A stretch of 38,215 nt of DNA. Source: Bdellovibrionales bacterium (GTDB lineage Bacteria; Bdellovibrionota; FAC87; UBA2466; JACKAF01). Positions 1-7,872 of the stretch are shown piece after piece; the stretch's first letter is position 1, and every line of letters begins with the position of its first letter. The position numbers and the translations under genes are program-made. The stretch is taken from NCBI GenBank assembly GCA_020435295.1, contig JAGQZV010000010.1, positions 1 through 38,215 of the forward strand, written 5' to 3'. The notes beneath the pieces were generated by a model. It was given only the letters and a program-made list of their open reading frames with translations. It ran no database searches and was not told the origin of the DNA.

Positions 1-783
1 AAAGAAAAGTTAACCCTCAAGGACCTTATTGCGCGTCAGTCAATTACCCCCGCCGCTGCAAGGTTCATTGATGTTTGTATATATCTTAAAAAGAACATCA
101 TGATTTCAGGCGGTACTGGTTGCGGTAAAACGACCATTTTGAATATTCTAGGCGGGAGAGTTCCGGCCGGGGAACGTATGGTTATCCTGGAAGACTCCTC
201 GGAATTGAAGATCGACAACGACCATGTAGTTTATTTCGAAGCGCGGCCTGCGGATGAATACGGCAAAGGACTGGTCACGCTTCGGGATTTGGTAAAATCA
301 TCCTTGCGTCTACGGCCAGACCGCGTAGTTGTCGGAGAGGTGCGTGGGGGCGAGGCTCTGGATCTTCTGAACTCCATGAATACCGGACACTCGGGTTCCA
401 TGGGGACCGTCCATTCCAACAGCCCGAAGGAGTGCCTCACGCGCTTGGAGACGTTGGCGTTGATGAATGACGTGGAAGTGCCTGTCACCGCCATCCGCGC
501 CCAAGTTGCTAGCGCCATCAACATCGTTATTCAGCTGTCTCGGCTTTCTGATGGGTCCCGCAAAACCACTCACATTACGGAGTGTACGGGAATGGACTTA
601 AACGGAAATTACACGGTGAACCCGATCTTTCTTTTTACACAGACCGGCAGGAAAGAAGACGGTACAGTTCTTGGTTCTCTAGAGCCGACAGGAAATCTTC
701 CAACATTCATGCGGGAGATAGAGGTCAATCAACTTCCATTCAGCCGAGAGATCTTGCTTCGTGGCAAGAAATCGGCTGCCTAG
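1..783 (+). CDS. cpaF: CpaF/TadA-type secretion ATPase, 3' part (truncated by window start)
   Basis: The frame is open from base 1, so the gene starts outside the window; 260 C-terminal residues are visible. A Walker A motif GGTGCGKT lies at visible residues 37-44, followed by the Asp and His box regions and a Walker B-like stretch (VVVGEVRGGEALDLLNSM) and GTVHSNSP, which are typical of the CpaF/VirB11/PilB secretion ATPase superfamily. CpaF proteins are cytoplasmic hexamers that power Tad (Flp) pilus assembly or related type II/IV secretion. No other tad genes are in the window, so the exact machine is unknown. The stop codon TAG (781-783) overlaps the stop of the convergent plsB gene in a shared CTAG. 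Family call is firm; the CpaF versus generic secretion-ATPase choice is slightly less so. Confidence 0.92.
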   Translation, partial: KEKLTLKDLIARQSITPAAARFIDVCIYLKKNIMISGGTGCGKTTILNILGGRVPAGERMVILEDSSELKIDNDHVVYFEARPADEYGKGLVTLRDLVKSSLRLRPDRVVVGEVRGGEALDLLNSMNTGHSGSMGTVHSNSPKECLTRLETLALMNDVEVPVTAIRAQVASAINIVIQLSRLSDGSRKTTHITECTGMDLNGNYTVNPIFLFTQTGRKEDGTVLGSLEPTGNLPTFMREIEVNQLPFSREILLRGKKSAA

Positions 784-3371
784 GGCGACAGCTCGTGGCC
801 ACTAGGCCCATCGGTATGTCCGATTTCACCGAAATCAAACACGCGCTGCGGTTCCGAATCGATCAGATCTAGATACCCTGAAAGGGTATCGCGAAGCGAC
901 GCAATATTCTCGTCATACGCTCCGATGCTAAACTTCGTTCGAACGTCCGTTTTTTCCGCGTGTATGAATCCATAGTTTTCCAACATTTGAATTGCAGTCG
1001 AGAAATTTTGAATGGAAATCGATTCCGCAAACCGCAGTTCGCGACGCTCTCTCAATGAGATGGCATAACGGGTAATGCTCTGGATGAGGGCCTTCTTCTC
1101 AAAAGTGCCCGATCCGATTTCTTTTATGGCATCCAAAGCAACAAGATAACTTTCTAGTAAATATCCCGGGCTAGCAGTGTAAACCGTCATGTCCTGAAGT
1201 TTTTCGAACGTGGAAGCGATTGCAGAAAACCTGGTCCCATTTCCCTCGTTTTTGGGTAGAAAATATTCGAGCAAGTGAGCGATCTCCTCTCGAAACTCCA
1301 GAGTTGGATTGAAAAAGAAATCAAATTTTAGGAGGTTTCGGAGCTCAACGGCATAGTCCAGGAGTTGTTCCTCGTTGTATTCCTTGTGCCGGGACGCCAT
1401 CTTCATCGCGGCTAACAATGCGATACCAGGTAGGACAAGAGCGTGTATAGCGTTGTTCTTGTAATAGTTAAGTAGCGTTCTCTTTGGCTCTTCGCAGAAA
1501 TAGAGACGCGGTACTGTATCTTCTGCGCTCCCGATCACACCCCGGCGTTTTTGGGTTCGAACGATTTGTTCGATTGCCCGCTTTACTTCCGAGTCTCTGG
1601 CAACTGTCATGGGGATAGTAGCCCAGAGAAGGTAGCTAGATACCATCGAGGAGAGCCGCAGGATATCTTCCAGAGAAAGAGTGGAAACTCCGTGATTTAG
1701 CAAGATTGTAGAAACGATCGCCTTTGGGGTAATTGGGGTTACGTCGCAGATTGACTTAGAAACGCGGAAAGCAGTTTTTTGCAGCATTAACGTCTGGGTT
1801 TCGCCCCGTTCCGTGGAGAGATCGCTAATTTCCTTCACTGAGAGAAAGGGAGCGAAACGTAAATAGACCCGCCCCATCTTTCGTTTGACCACCCTACGAG
1901 ATTTAAAGAGAGCAGCCGTCGACTCCTCCGTTTTTTTCTTTCCACCCAGCTCCTGGGAGTACGTTCCTTCCTCAGGGACTTCATCGTAGGTAATTGAAAC
2001 GGGAATCAACGCGATGTCTTCAACAATGTGATTCTGGAAGCGCTCCAGGACTGTCTTGAGTATTCCAAACGCGGGAGGGAGCATTTTCCCCGATCGGCTA
2101 CGTGTTCCCTCGATGAAAAACTTGAAGGGGGTTCGGTTCTTAAGAATGTATTCAATGTATTTTTTTAGGCACAGTCCGTACAGCTCATCTCCTCGAAAGG
2201 ATCGGCGGATGAAAAACGCGCCGGCGGACCGTAGGATGGTGCCCACCGGCCAGAACGATAGGTTTACCCCCGCTGCGATGTGCGGGGTAACGATATCGTT
2301 GTCAAACAACACATATGGCATCACAAGGTAATCAAAGTGGCTACGGTGGCAGGGTATAAAAACCACCGCGCGCTTGCGCATTACTTCCCGTACTACTTCT
2401 ATCTCTTCGGCTGAGTAGATGACCCCATCAAACACCTTAGTAAATAGCCACCGCAAAAAAACATACAAGACTTCGACGGTGCGTACTTTGTAGTTTGCGA
2501 CGATTTCCGTAAGATCTTTGTACGCTCGCTGCATTACTTTTTTTGGATCGATGCCCTCGACTTTAGAGAGCCGGTCAATGGTTGCCTTTATTTCGGGGTC
2601 GCGCAGAATTGACTCCTTGACCAGGTTGGGCGAGTCGTAACGAGGGCCTAGAATTATTCGCATCTCTTGTTGCGTCAAAACGAGGATTTTTCTGCGTGTG
2701 GCCTTCGCAACGCGAATGGCTTCCGATGCTTCAAGCATCTCGGTTGTATCAGTAGCCGAAGAGTGCATGTCGAGTGGATCCAGGGCGCGAACGGTGGAGT
2801 CGCGCCGCTGGCGAAGTAGGTAGTAGGTTTTGCCTAGGAGATTTGGTCTGGAGCTGAGGCCCAAAAGGTATTCGAAGGGCCTTCGCTTTGCGCCACGCAC
2901 GTACTTTCGCCAAAGTATAAGTACTGGCACCAGATGGAAGCTTGTCAACGTACCTGTTGGCGCCAACTCTTTGTAAATGCCGGCAAGCACATTCTCCGAT
3001 GGCGTCGGATCAAACGGGCGCTTGGGTTCTCGGGAGGGGCAAAATAGTAGGCGCGGTCCCGTTTCCGAAGAGAGGAACAAATCGGAATACTTCTTGTGCC
3101 GGAAAAGAATCTGAAGAAAGTAGAGCGGCTTGGAAAATAGCAGTATCCTCTTGCGGTTCGCAACCAGTACCGCTCCCAAATTGTGCTGCCGGCTCCAGCT
3201 GGAGAGAATAAGCCATTCCACAATACCGCCGTGAGTGAGGCAAAAAGTTAGGCGGCCGCTTGTAGCCATGTGCTTGAGCGCATCAGCGGGCAAGTCAAAA
3301 TCGAATCGGACAAATACACGCTCCGCGACCCATTGCCAGGCCCGGTCTATCCACTGGTAAATCGTATTCAA
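780..3371 (-). CDS. plsB: glycerol-3-phosphate 1-O-acyltransferase PlsB
   Basis: 863 residues, close to the roughly 800 of enterobacterial PlsB. It transfers an acyl group to sn-glycerol-3-phosphate at the inner membrane, the first step of phospholipid synthesis. All four acyltransferase blocks are visible: HRSHFD (342-347, catalytic His/Asp), GAFFIRR (384-390), FIEGTRSRSGK (419-429) and ALIPVSITYDE (454-464). The long N- and C-terminal extensions are as in PlsB rather than the short PlsC/PlsY enzymes. The first in-frame start is a TTG at 3371 with no clear Shine-Dalgarno; an in-frame TAG five codons upstream blocks extension, so the true start is uncertain (the next ATG is residue 35). A C8/G8 tract sits 18 bases upstream. 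The gene converges on cpaF. Confidence 0.93.
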   Translation of the reverse strand: MNTIYQWIDRAWQWVAERVFVRFDFDLPADALKHMATSGRLTFCLTHGGIVEWLILSSWSRQHNLGAVLVANRKRILLFSKPLYFLQILFRHKKYSDLFLSSETGPRLLFCPSREPKRPFDPTPSENVLAGIYKELAPTGTLTSFHLVPVLILWRKYVRGAKRRPFEYLLGLSSRPNLLGKTYYLLRQRRDSTVRALDPLDMHSSATDTTEMLEASEAIRVAKATRRKILVLTQQEMRIILGPRYDSPNLVKESILRDPEIKATIDRLSKVEGIDPKKVMQRAYKDLTEIVANYKVRTVEVLYVFLRWLFTKVFDGVIYSAEEIEVVREVMRKRAVVFIPCHRSHFDYLVMPYVLFDNDIVTPHIAAGVNLSFWPVGTILRSAGAFFIRRSFRGDELYGLCLKKYIEYILKNRTPFKFFIEGTRSRSGKMLPPAFGILKTVLERFQNHIVEDIALIPVSITYDEVPEEGTYSQELGGKKKTEESTAALFKSRRVVKRKMGRVYLRFAPFLSVKEISDLSTERGETQTLMLQKTAFRVSKSICDVTPITPKAIVSTILLNHGVSTLSLEDILRLSSMVSSYLLWATIPMTVARDSEVKRAIEQIVRTQKRRGVIGSAEDTVPRLYFCEEPKRTLLNYYKNNAIHALVLPGIALLAAMKMASRHKEYNEEQLLDYAVELRNLLKFDFFFNPTLEFREEIAHLLEYFLPKNEGNGTRFSAIASTFEKLQDMTVYTASPGYLLESYLVALDAIKEIGSGTFEKKALIQSITRYAISLRERRELRFAESISIQNFSTAIQMLENYGFIHAEKTDVRTKFSIGAYDENIASLRDTLSGYLDLIDSEPQRVFDFGEIGHTDGPSGHELSP

Positions 3372-3389
3372 AACACTACAGAACTACGT

Positions 3390-3397
3390 GGGGGGGG
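3390..3397. repeat. G8/C8 homopolymer upstream of plsB
   Basis: Eight consecutive G on the plus strand (C8 on the plsB sense strand), about 18 bases upstream of the TTG start and followed by A6. It is outside the reading frame, so length change would affect leader or promoter spacing rather than the protein. Confidence 0.6.
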
Positions 3398-3460
3398 AAA
3401 AAATGGCAATAGCTACGCTGCTACTTTCGAGTTTCCACCTTAAAACTAGCCACACATCAT

Positions 3461-3491
3461 AAAAAAACCCCGGCCTTTGTCGCCGGGGTTT
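3461..3491 (-). terminator. rho-independent terminator
   Basis: A perfect 10-bp GC-rich stem (3465-3474 pairing with 3482-3491) with a 7-base loop. On the minus strand the stem is followed by a run of U (A7 at 3461-3467 on the plus strand, overlapping the stem base). On the plus strand no U tract follows, so it acts on minus-strand transcripts, either the short transcript at 3461-3626 or read-through from the GYF_2 gene. Confidence 0.85.
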
Positions 3492-3626
3492 CTAAATTGG
3501 AAGAAGGGACCCTTTAAATAGTGGTGGTGCTTTCGGCAAGAGGTCCCTTCCATATCACTCCACTTACGTTCCACTCAGCAAGAAAACTTTTTTCTTATTA
3601 GGCCAACCAGACCTTTGGACTTTGCG
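3461..3626 (-). ncRNA. candidate small RNA (or tiny mRNA)
   Basis: No known RNA family was recognised. What is seen: a plausible minus-strand promoter (TTTACA at 3655-3660, 16-base spacer, TATTAT at 3633-3638) predicts a start near 3626. A 9-bp perfect stem (3503-3511 with 3542-3550) encloses a 30-base loop, and the transcript would end at the strong terminator at 3461-3491, giving about 165 nt. A 35-codon ORF (ATG at 3553, stop 3446-3448, GGAG just upstream) lies in it but runs through the terminator, so translation to its stop is unlikely if the terminator works. I looked for SRP RNA, tmRNA, RNase P and GEMM-type riboswitch signatures and saw none. Confidence 0.35.
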
Positions 3627-3898
3627 CATCGTATAATAACTTCAGCTTGGGCAATGTAAAGAGCAAAGATTGGGCCAGACGCACTCGTTTGGTGGGAAAA
3701 ATAAGTGGTTGAAAATATGTACCTAAAATGAGTCTCCACCGGAGACGCAGCAGACGCGTCGACCGTTGTTTAGTCGGATACACGGCGTGGCGGGCGTGAA
3801 GACAGTTTCGATACGCGCGTACTTACGAGGAAAACAGCGAATTGTTCAGATTATGGCGATCGTGAAGCATTCCGTGAGAATACCGGACTCAAGTTGTC
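3627..3898. other. non-coding stretch downstream of the GYF_2 gene
   Basis: About 270 bases with only short overlapping open frames lacking ribosome sites or recognisable products. Apart from the candidate promoter at 3633-3660 I see nothing I can assign. Confidence 0.5.
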
Positions 3899-5389
3899 CT
3901 ATTGTTTGGTTAGCGACTCGTGCAGCGATATCTTTGGGAAGCGGTTTAGATGGATGGATTCAAGAAAATCGAGCATCGCCCCTGGCGTGATGACGTCGTT
4001 GAGTATCTTGCGTTTCTGGCTGAGTGCCCACCGGCGACGCTCCGACGTCAGATTTGTGTCCACCAAATACCAGCGATCGGTCACCGCCCAGAAAGTGAGG
4101 GTAATATTTTTTAGGCGATCCCGACCCAGCAGCACGTCGCCGGAATACGTGGCTACAACCCGGTATTTTCCCTGTTTGTTCTTCTCCAGTTTTACCTCAG
4201 GGGTGCCTGCGAGCGTAATGTCGGGGAAATCAGCGTCCAGAAGGTTGGTGATACCTTCACTGAAGTGGAAGGACAGGCGATCAAACATGATCTTCAGTTT
4301 TTCCTCTGTCGACTTCAGGTAATAGCCAAATGGGTGTGCGCGGTTTGGAAACTCTCGAGCCAGTAATTGAATTCTTCCCCCTGCCTTTTCGCGCGACTCC
4401 GCGCCATTCAAGGGACCAAGCAAGAGATTGATATTGCGTACTAGGCTATCAAAGCGGGCATCATTGTCTTTGGATGTCTCATACGCGGTAAACAAAGCTG
4501 TCTCCGCTCGCTGGTAATTGGGTGGATCGTAAAGGTAGAAATCGGCTGCTTTGAGCGGTTTCTTGGCCTTCATAAGCAAGTTTCCAGCGTCTACGTAACG
4601 GCGGTTGCGGCGATAGTAGTCGATGGCTGCCTCCAATGCCTCGGTGCCGGCTGCGTCAGAGGAATCTTCTTCAACAATTTTTTCGAGGCGAGGCAATGTA
4701 TCACTCGGTTTGATAATGAGTTCACTTAAGGCTTGGCGTACCTGCTGGGCGCGGGTGAGTCGCACGCGCAGGCCTTGTTTGGTGCTCTTTACGATACTCT
4801 GTTCGACGGAAGAAAATTTCACCTGCCAGTAGAAAATGCCAAAGCCAAGTGACGCGCAAAACGCGACAAAAAGCAGGGTCAGCCCCAGGCGAGTGGTCAT
4901 GAATGCCGGCCGGGAAAAGACCGCCTCTTTTCCCTTAAAGACGGTTTCTACTTTTTGCCCCGGCGCCACAAATGTAGAGGTGGAGCTTACGTCCAGGCCA
5001 GAGGGACCGGTCGCTCGAACCGGGCGGCCCGACCGGTCACTCGCTGGAGCCTCGGGTTGGTGACTTTCGTAGCCTTCGTCTTCGGGGGTGGATAGGGCAG
5101 AAACTCCACCCGGCATGGAGGGGGTGGCCGCCGGTGGTTGTGCTGCAACCTGAGCGATCGAGGGCGGAGGAGGGGCCGCGCTCCCTCCCGCGCCTCCCAG
5201 CGCTGAAGCAAAGGCGGGAATGGAGTGGATTGCGGTCCACGCAGAGAGGCCCTCGTGCCACACGAGTGCATCGTCCGGAATGGTCTGGCTTTGAATCTTT
5301 TCGATGATATCGGCTTCGCTGTACGGCCCGGTCTGATCGCCGTCGATGCCAAGGTAGTACTGTGGGGATTCTTGGGCTACTTGGCTCAT
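3899..5389 (-). CDS. GYF_2-domain membrane protein of unknown function
   Basis: 496 residues. Residues 11-63 form a GYF_2 (DUF4339) domain: a YYLGIDGDQTGPYS start, an acidic helix, and the closing DALVWHEGLSAWTAI. GYF domains bind proline-rich peptides, and a Pro/Ala/Ser-rich linker (about 65-135) follows in the same chain. A single membrane helix spans about 168-189. The 300-residue remainder, probably periplasmic, has helical, possibly repeat-like character (residues about 200-330) and a C-terminal segment rich in beta strands; I do not recognise it. An extended -10 element (TGC TATAAT) lies only nine bases before the ATG, so the mRNA may be almost leaderless. It follows the RelA/SpoT-like gene on the same strand across a 79-base gap. 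The GYF_2 call is firm, the function unknown. Confidence 0.85.
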   Translation of the reverse strand: MSQVAQESPQYYLGIDGDQTGPYSEADIIEKIQSQTIPDDALVWHEGLSAWTAIHSIPAFASALGGAGGSAAPPPPSIAQVAAQPPAATPSMPGGVSALSTPEDEGYESHQPEAPASDRSGRPVRATGPSGLDVSSTSTFVAPGQKVETVFKGKEAVFSRPAFMTTRLGLTLLFVAFCASLGFGIFYWQVKFSSVEQSIVKSTKQGLRVRLTRAQQVRQALSELIIKPSDTLPRLEKIVEEDSSDAAGTEALEAAIDYYRRNRRYVDAGNLLMKAKKPLKAADFYLYDPPNYQRAETALFTAYETSKDNDARFDSLVRNINLLLGPLNGAESREKAGGRIQLLAREFPNRAHPFGYYLKSTEEKLKIMFDRLSFHFSEGITNLLDADFPDITLAGTPEVKLEKNKQGKYRVVATYSGDVLLGRDRLKNITLTFWAVTDRWYLVDTNLTSERRRWALSQKRKILNDVITPGAMLDFLESIHLNRFPKISLHESLTKQ

Positions 5390-5395
5390 TATCCC

Positions 5396-5407
5396 TACAT
5401 TATAGCA
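5396..5407 (-). promoter_or_regulatory. extended -10 promoter, near-leaderless start
   Basis: On the minus strand TGC precedes a consensus TATAAT (5399-5404), an extended -10. No good -35 hexamer is present. The ATG of the GYF_2 gene starts nine bases after the hexamer, so the expected transcript start falls within about three bases of the start codon. Confidence 0.55.
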
Positions 5408-5468
5408 AACCCCTTACTCCGGGCGTGAGCCACTGTAGATAAGTATTCGAAATTAGAAAGAAATATGC

Positions 5469-6749
5469 CTAGAGTCTGCCGCGGCCGAAGACGCGATTGC
5501 GGGCTACCTCAAGCTGCTTCTTGCGGTACTCTTCGTGGTTGCTCTTGCCGAAAATGCTGTCGGCGTAGGACTTCACGTCCATGATTTGGATTTCGTATGG
5601 AAAGAAGATGTACTCGTGGGAGGGGACGGGTTGAGGGTAAATTTCGCTAAAAATCTGCGAGCCCCCCGGTACATGCTCGAGTTGCTCTTTGGTTAAGCTG
5701 TAGGCCTGGTAAAGCGCATTGGGGACTTTAACCAGTTCGCGGCACGTGAACTGAATGGCTCGGTAGTGCTCGCTGGTTTGCGGGTTGAGCAAACTGCCGT
5801 GCTTTCGTTTGAGCGCGATCCGCCGTTCCATTCGACGAACATACTTCGAGATATCGAAACGCTCTTTGTTTGCCCCTTTCTTGATGACCGCAATGATCCG
5901 TTCCGTTTCGGTTTTTAATTTTTCAACGTCAATCAACCAGTTTCGCGATCGCGACGGGCGAACACTTGGCGTGCTGATTATGTTCTTGTTTATCATCAGG
6001 CGGACGGCCCTCATGGCGTCAAACTTTGTTTCCGTAACCAAGCGGAATCCAATCCGGTCGTAGATGACTTCTACCGTACTCTCGGCTTTGTGAAGCATCT
6101 TGATGATCTCTCGCTCCCGGTCTTTCCGATCTTTCTTCTTAAAGAAGAGTAGTTTAATGCCGCCGCCTTCTTCCTTCTTTCCCAGGTAAATGGATCCCGT
6201 GGAACTGTCGACGTAAAGGTGGTCATCCAAGCGGCCTAGGATCTGGTTCTGGGCATGGGCGAAATAGCGGAGTCTAGGATCGTGGGCAAGATGAATGAGG
6301 ACGTGCGCTACCCGTAGGATTGCGCAGGCCCATAACTGATCCGGGTTATCTTTTGACGACGCCAGCAGAAGTAGCCTTCGCACATCTTTCATCGCCTCTC
6401 GCGTACGCAGGTGCTCGGGGACTTTTGGGTACTCGGCATCCTGCAGGGTTTTCTCTATGAATTGGACGGCGTCTTCTACATATTTCCAGATAAGTTCGAT
6501 ATCTTTGGGATCGCTAGGATTGTAGCCGTACGCTTGGATGAAACTGGTCGCGCTTTCCATGGTTTTCACTTCCAAGTTTGGGACGTCTAGAATGGAGACG
6601 CCATCCAGGATGACCGGCAGCAGCTGCCACGGGAAACGATATTCTTTGGTGGTTAACGGCATGTGGCCCAGACTACACAACAGCTCTTTGAAGGGACAGT
6701 CTTCAATTCCCCAGCGGCGAAAAACTATGGCCGTCCTTTGCGTAAGCAT
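5469..6749 (-). CDS. divergent RelA/SpoT-synthetase-like protein of unknown function
   Basis: 426 residues. I see no close named homologue; it resembles an uncharacterised delta-proteobacterial family (possibly the TIGR04552 model, from memory and unchecked). The C-terminal half follows the order of motifs of the RelA/SpoT synthetase fold: a basic stretch then IIKMLHKA (about 202-222), VEVIYDRIGFRLV (226-238, like EIYDLLAIRVL), HYRAIQFT (328-335, like MYQSLHTT), PYEIQIMD (384-391, like EVQIRT) and NHEEYRKK (404-411, like AHWAYK). D231, Y329 and E386 fall at positions equivalent to the catalytic Asp, the guanine-stacking Tyr and the catalytic Glu of Rel enzymes, while the His of the YQSLH motif is Gln333. 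About 75 residues are inserted before the Tyr motif. The N-terminal 200 residues are unassigned, with no HD hydrolase motif. Function as an alarmone or other pyrophosphokinase is inference. Confidence 0.7.
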   Translation of the reverse strand: MLTQRTAIVFRRWGIEDCPFKELLCSLGHMPLTTKEYRFPWQLLPVILDGVSILDVPNLEVKTMESATSFIQAYGYNPSDPKDIELIWKYVEDAVQFIEKTLQDAEYPKVPEHLRTREAMKDVRRLLLLASSKDNPDQLWACAILRVAHVLIHLAHDPRLRYFAHAQNQILGRLDDHLYVDSSTGSIYLGKKEEGGGIKLLFFKKKDRKDREREIIKMLHKAESTVEVIYDRIGFRLVTETKFDAMRAVRLMINKNIISTPSVRPSRSRNWLIDVEKLKTETERIIAVIKKGANKERFDISKYVRRMERRIALKRKHGSLLNPQTSEHYRAIQFTCRELVKVPNALYQAYSLTKEQLEHVPGGSQIFSEIYPQPVPSHEYIFFPYEIQIMDVKSYADSIFGKSNHEEYRKKQLEVARNRVFGRGRL

Positions 6750-6785
6750 AACCCATTGAAAATAAATGACTTTATTCTTTGTCGA

Positions 6786-6814
6786 TTGCGGAAAAATCCG
6801 TTTTGCGCTAGCTT
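6786..6814 (+). promoter_or_regulatory. possible htrA promoter
   Basis: TTGCGG (6786-6791), 17-base spacer, TAGCTT (6809-6814), in the 109-base gap between the divergent RelA/SpoT-like and htrA genes. The match is moderate. Confidence 0.3.
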
Positions 6815-6858
6815 AGCGGCACTTTTTTTAACCCTCTAAATAGATCATAAGGTGAACG

Positions 6859-7872
6859 ATGAAGTTCCATACGCGATGGATGGGTGGGGTATTGGCGATC
6901 TGGGTGCTTGCGCTTCCCGTGGCGTACTCGGATGAAGTGCCAGGTCTCGCCAGCAAGCCGCTCGCGGACGTCATCCAGGAAGTGATCGGATCGGTCGCCC
7001 GCGTAAATCCGGTGGATGGAGATTTGGCCGGGAAAAAGAGCTCCGTTGGGTCTGGTTTGCTCATCCATAATGACGGGTACGTTTTGACAAACATCCACGT
7101 GATTGGAAACGCCACGAAAGTGAGGATCAAATTTCCCGGGAAGCGCGGAGTAGAAACATCCGAAATTTTTCGCGATGAGCGTACCGACGTTGCCGTCATG
7201 AAGTTGAAGCCCGAAGCTGTTAACGGAATTCGGGTTATCGAACTGAATAGCGCGGAAGATATTCGCCTTGGTACTGAGGTTTTTGCAATTGGTGTGCCGT
7301 TTGGATTCGATAGCACTGTGTCCAGAGGGATCGTAAGCGGGAAAGAGCGTTATCTGGATGTGAAACCGTATGTAAATTACCTTCAAACTGATGCAGCTAT
7401 TAATCCCGGCAATAGCGGTGGTCCACTGTTGTGCTGTGCTGATGGCAAGTGCATCGGAGTAGTGAACGCGATCCACACCAACTCCGGTTCCAATATCGGG
7501 CTTGGGTTTGTCATCTCCGGTGAGCAGGCCAAATTCGTCGTCGACCAGCTGATCAAGAATGGAAAAGTTATTCGAGGCTATATGGGAGCGGCCTTTGGTG
7601 AGCTGACCGAAGAAGAATTCGATGCACTTGACGTTGATAACGGCGTCAAAGTAACGCGTTTGGTGGATGGTGAAACTCCCGCCCGACTGGCAGGGCTAAA
7701 AGTGGGAGATGTCGTATTGAGGTACCAGGGAAAACCGGTAACATCCGTGAACATGCTAATACAACGAATTTCGAGTACCCCTCTTAAGAGTAAAATTGAG
7801 ATGGTGGTATTTCGTGATAGCGAAGAAATTACCCTCTTAGTTGAGATCCAACAACATCCCGAGAAGAAATAG
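6859..7872 (+). CDS. HtrA/DegP-family trypsin-like serine protease with one PDZ domain
   Basis: 337 residues with an N-terminal signal peptide or anchor (hydrophobic about 9-23, AYS-DE). Chymotrypsin-fold S1C protease: His80 (TNIHVIG), Asp110 (RTDVAVMKL) and Ser186 (NPGNSGGPLL) form the catalytic triad. One PDZ domain occupies about 240-330 (GVKVTRLVDGETPARLAGLKVGDVVLRYQGKPV). HtrA proteases degrade or refold damaged envelope proteins in the periplasm. With one PDZ domain and this length it is closer to DegS/HtrA than to two-PDZ DegP. Three Cys at 192, 193 and 198, just after the active serine, are unusual. A good ribosome site (AAGGTG) precedes the ATG. The last 44 bases overlap the convergent hydrolase gene. 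Confidence 0.95.
   Translation: MKFHTRWMGGVLAIWVLALPVAYSDEVPGLASKPLADVIQEVIGSVARVNPVDGDLAGKKSSVGSGLLIHNDGYVLTNIHVIGNATKVRIKFPGKRGVETSEIFRDERTDVAVMKLKPEAVNGIRVIELNSAEDIRLGTEVFAIGVPFGFDSTVSRGIVSGKERYLDVKPYVNYLQTDAAINPGNSGGPLLCCADGKCIGVVNAIHTNSGSNIGLGFVISGEQAKFVVDQLIKNGKVIRGYMGAAFGELTEEEFDALDVDNGVKVTRLVDGETPARLAGLKVGDVVLRYQGKPVTSVNMLIQRISSTPLKSKIEMVVFRDSEEITLLVEIQQHPEKK

Noticed and set aside
3461-3626. Cyclic-di-GMP (GEMM) riboswitch or 6S/SRP RNA
   Set aside because: I looked for their conserved cores and found none; only size and hairpins fit, so the RNA is left unnamed.
3766-3990. Short plus-strand open frame at the end of the GYF_2 gene
   Set aside because: Half of it is antisense to the coding region and it has no ribosome site.
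5945-5962. GCGATCGCGACGGGC shared with a site near 15585
   Set aside because: Both lie within coding sequence of unrelated genes on the same kind of codons; a chance match.
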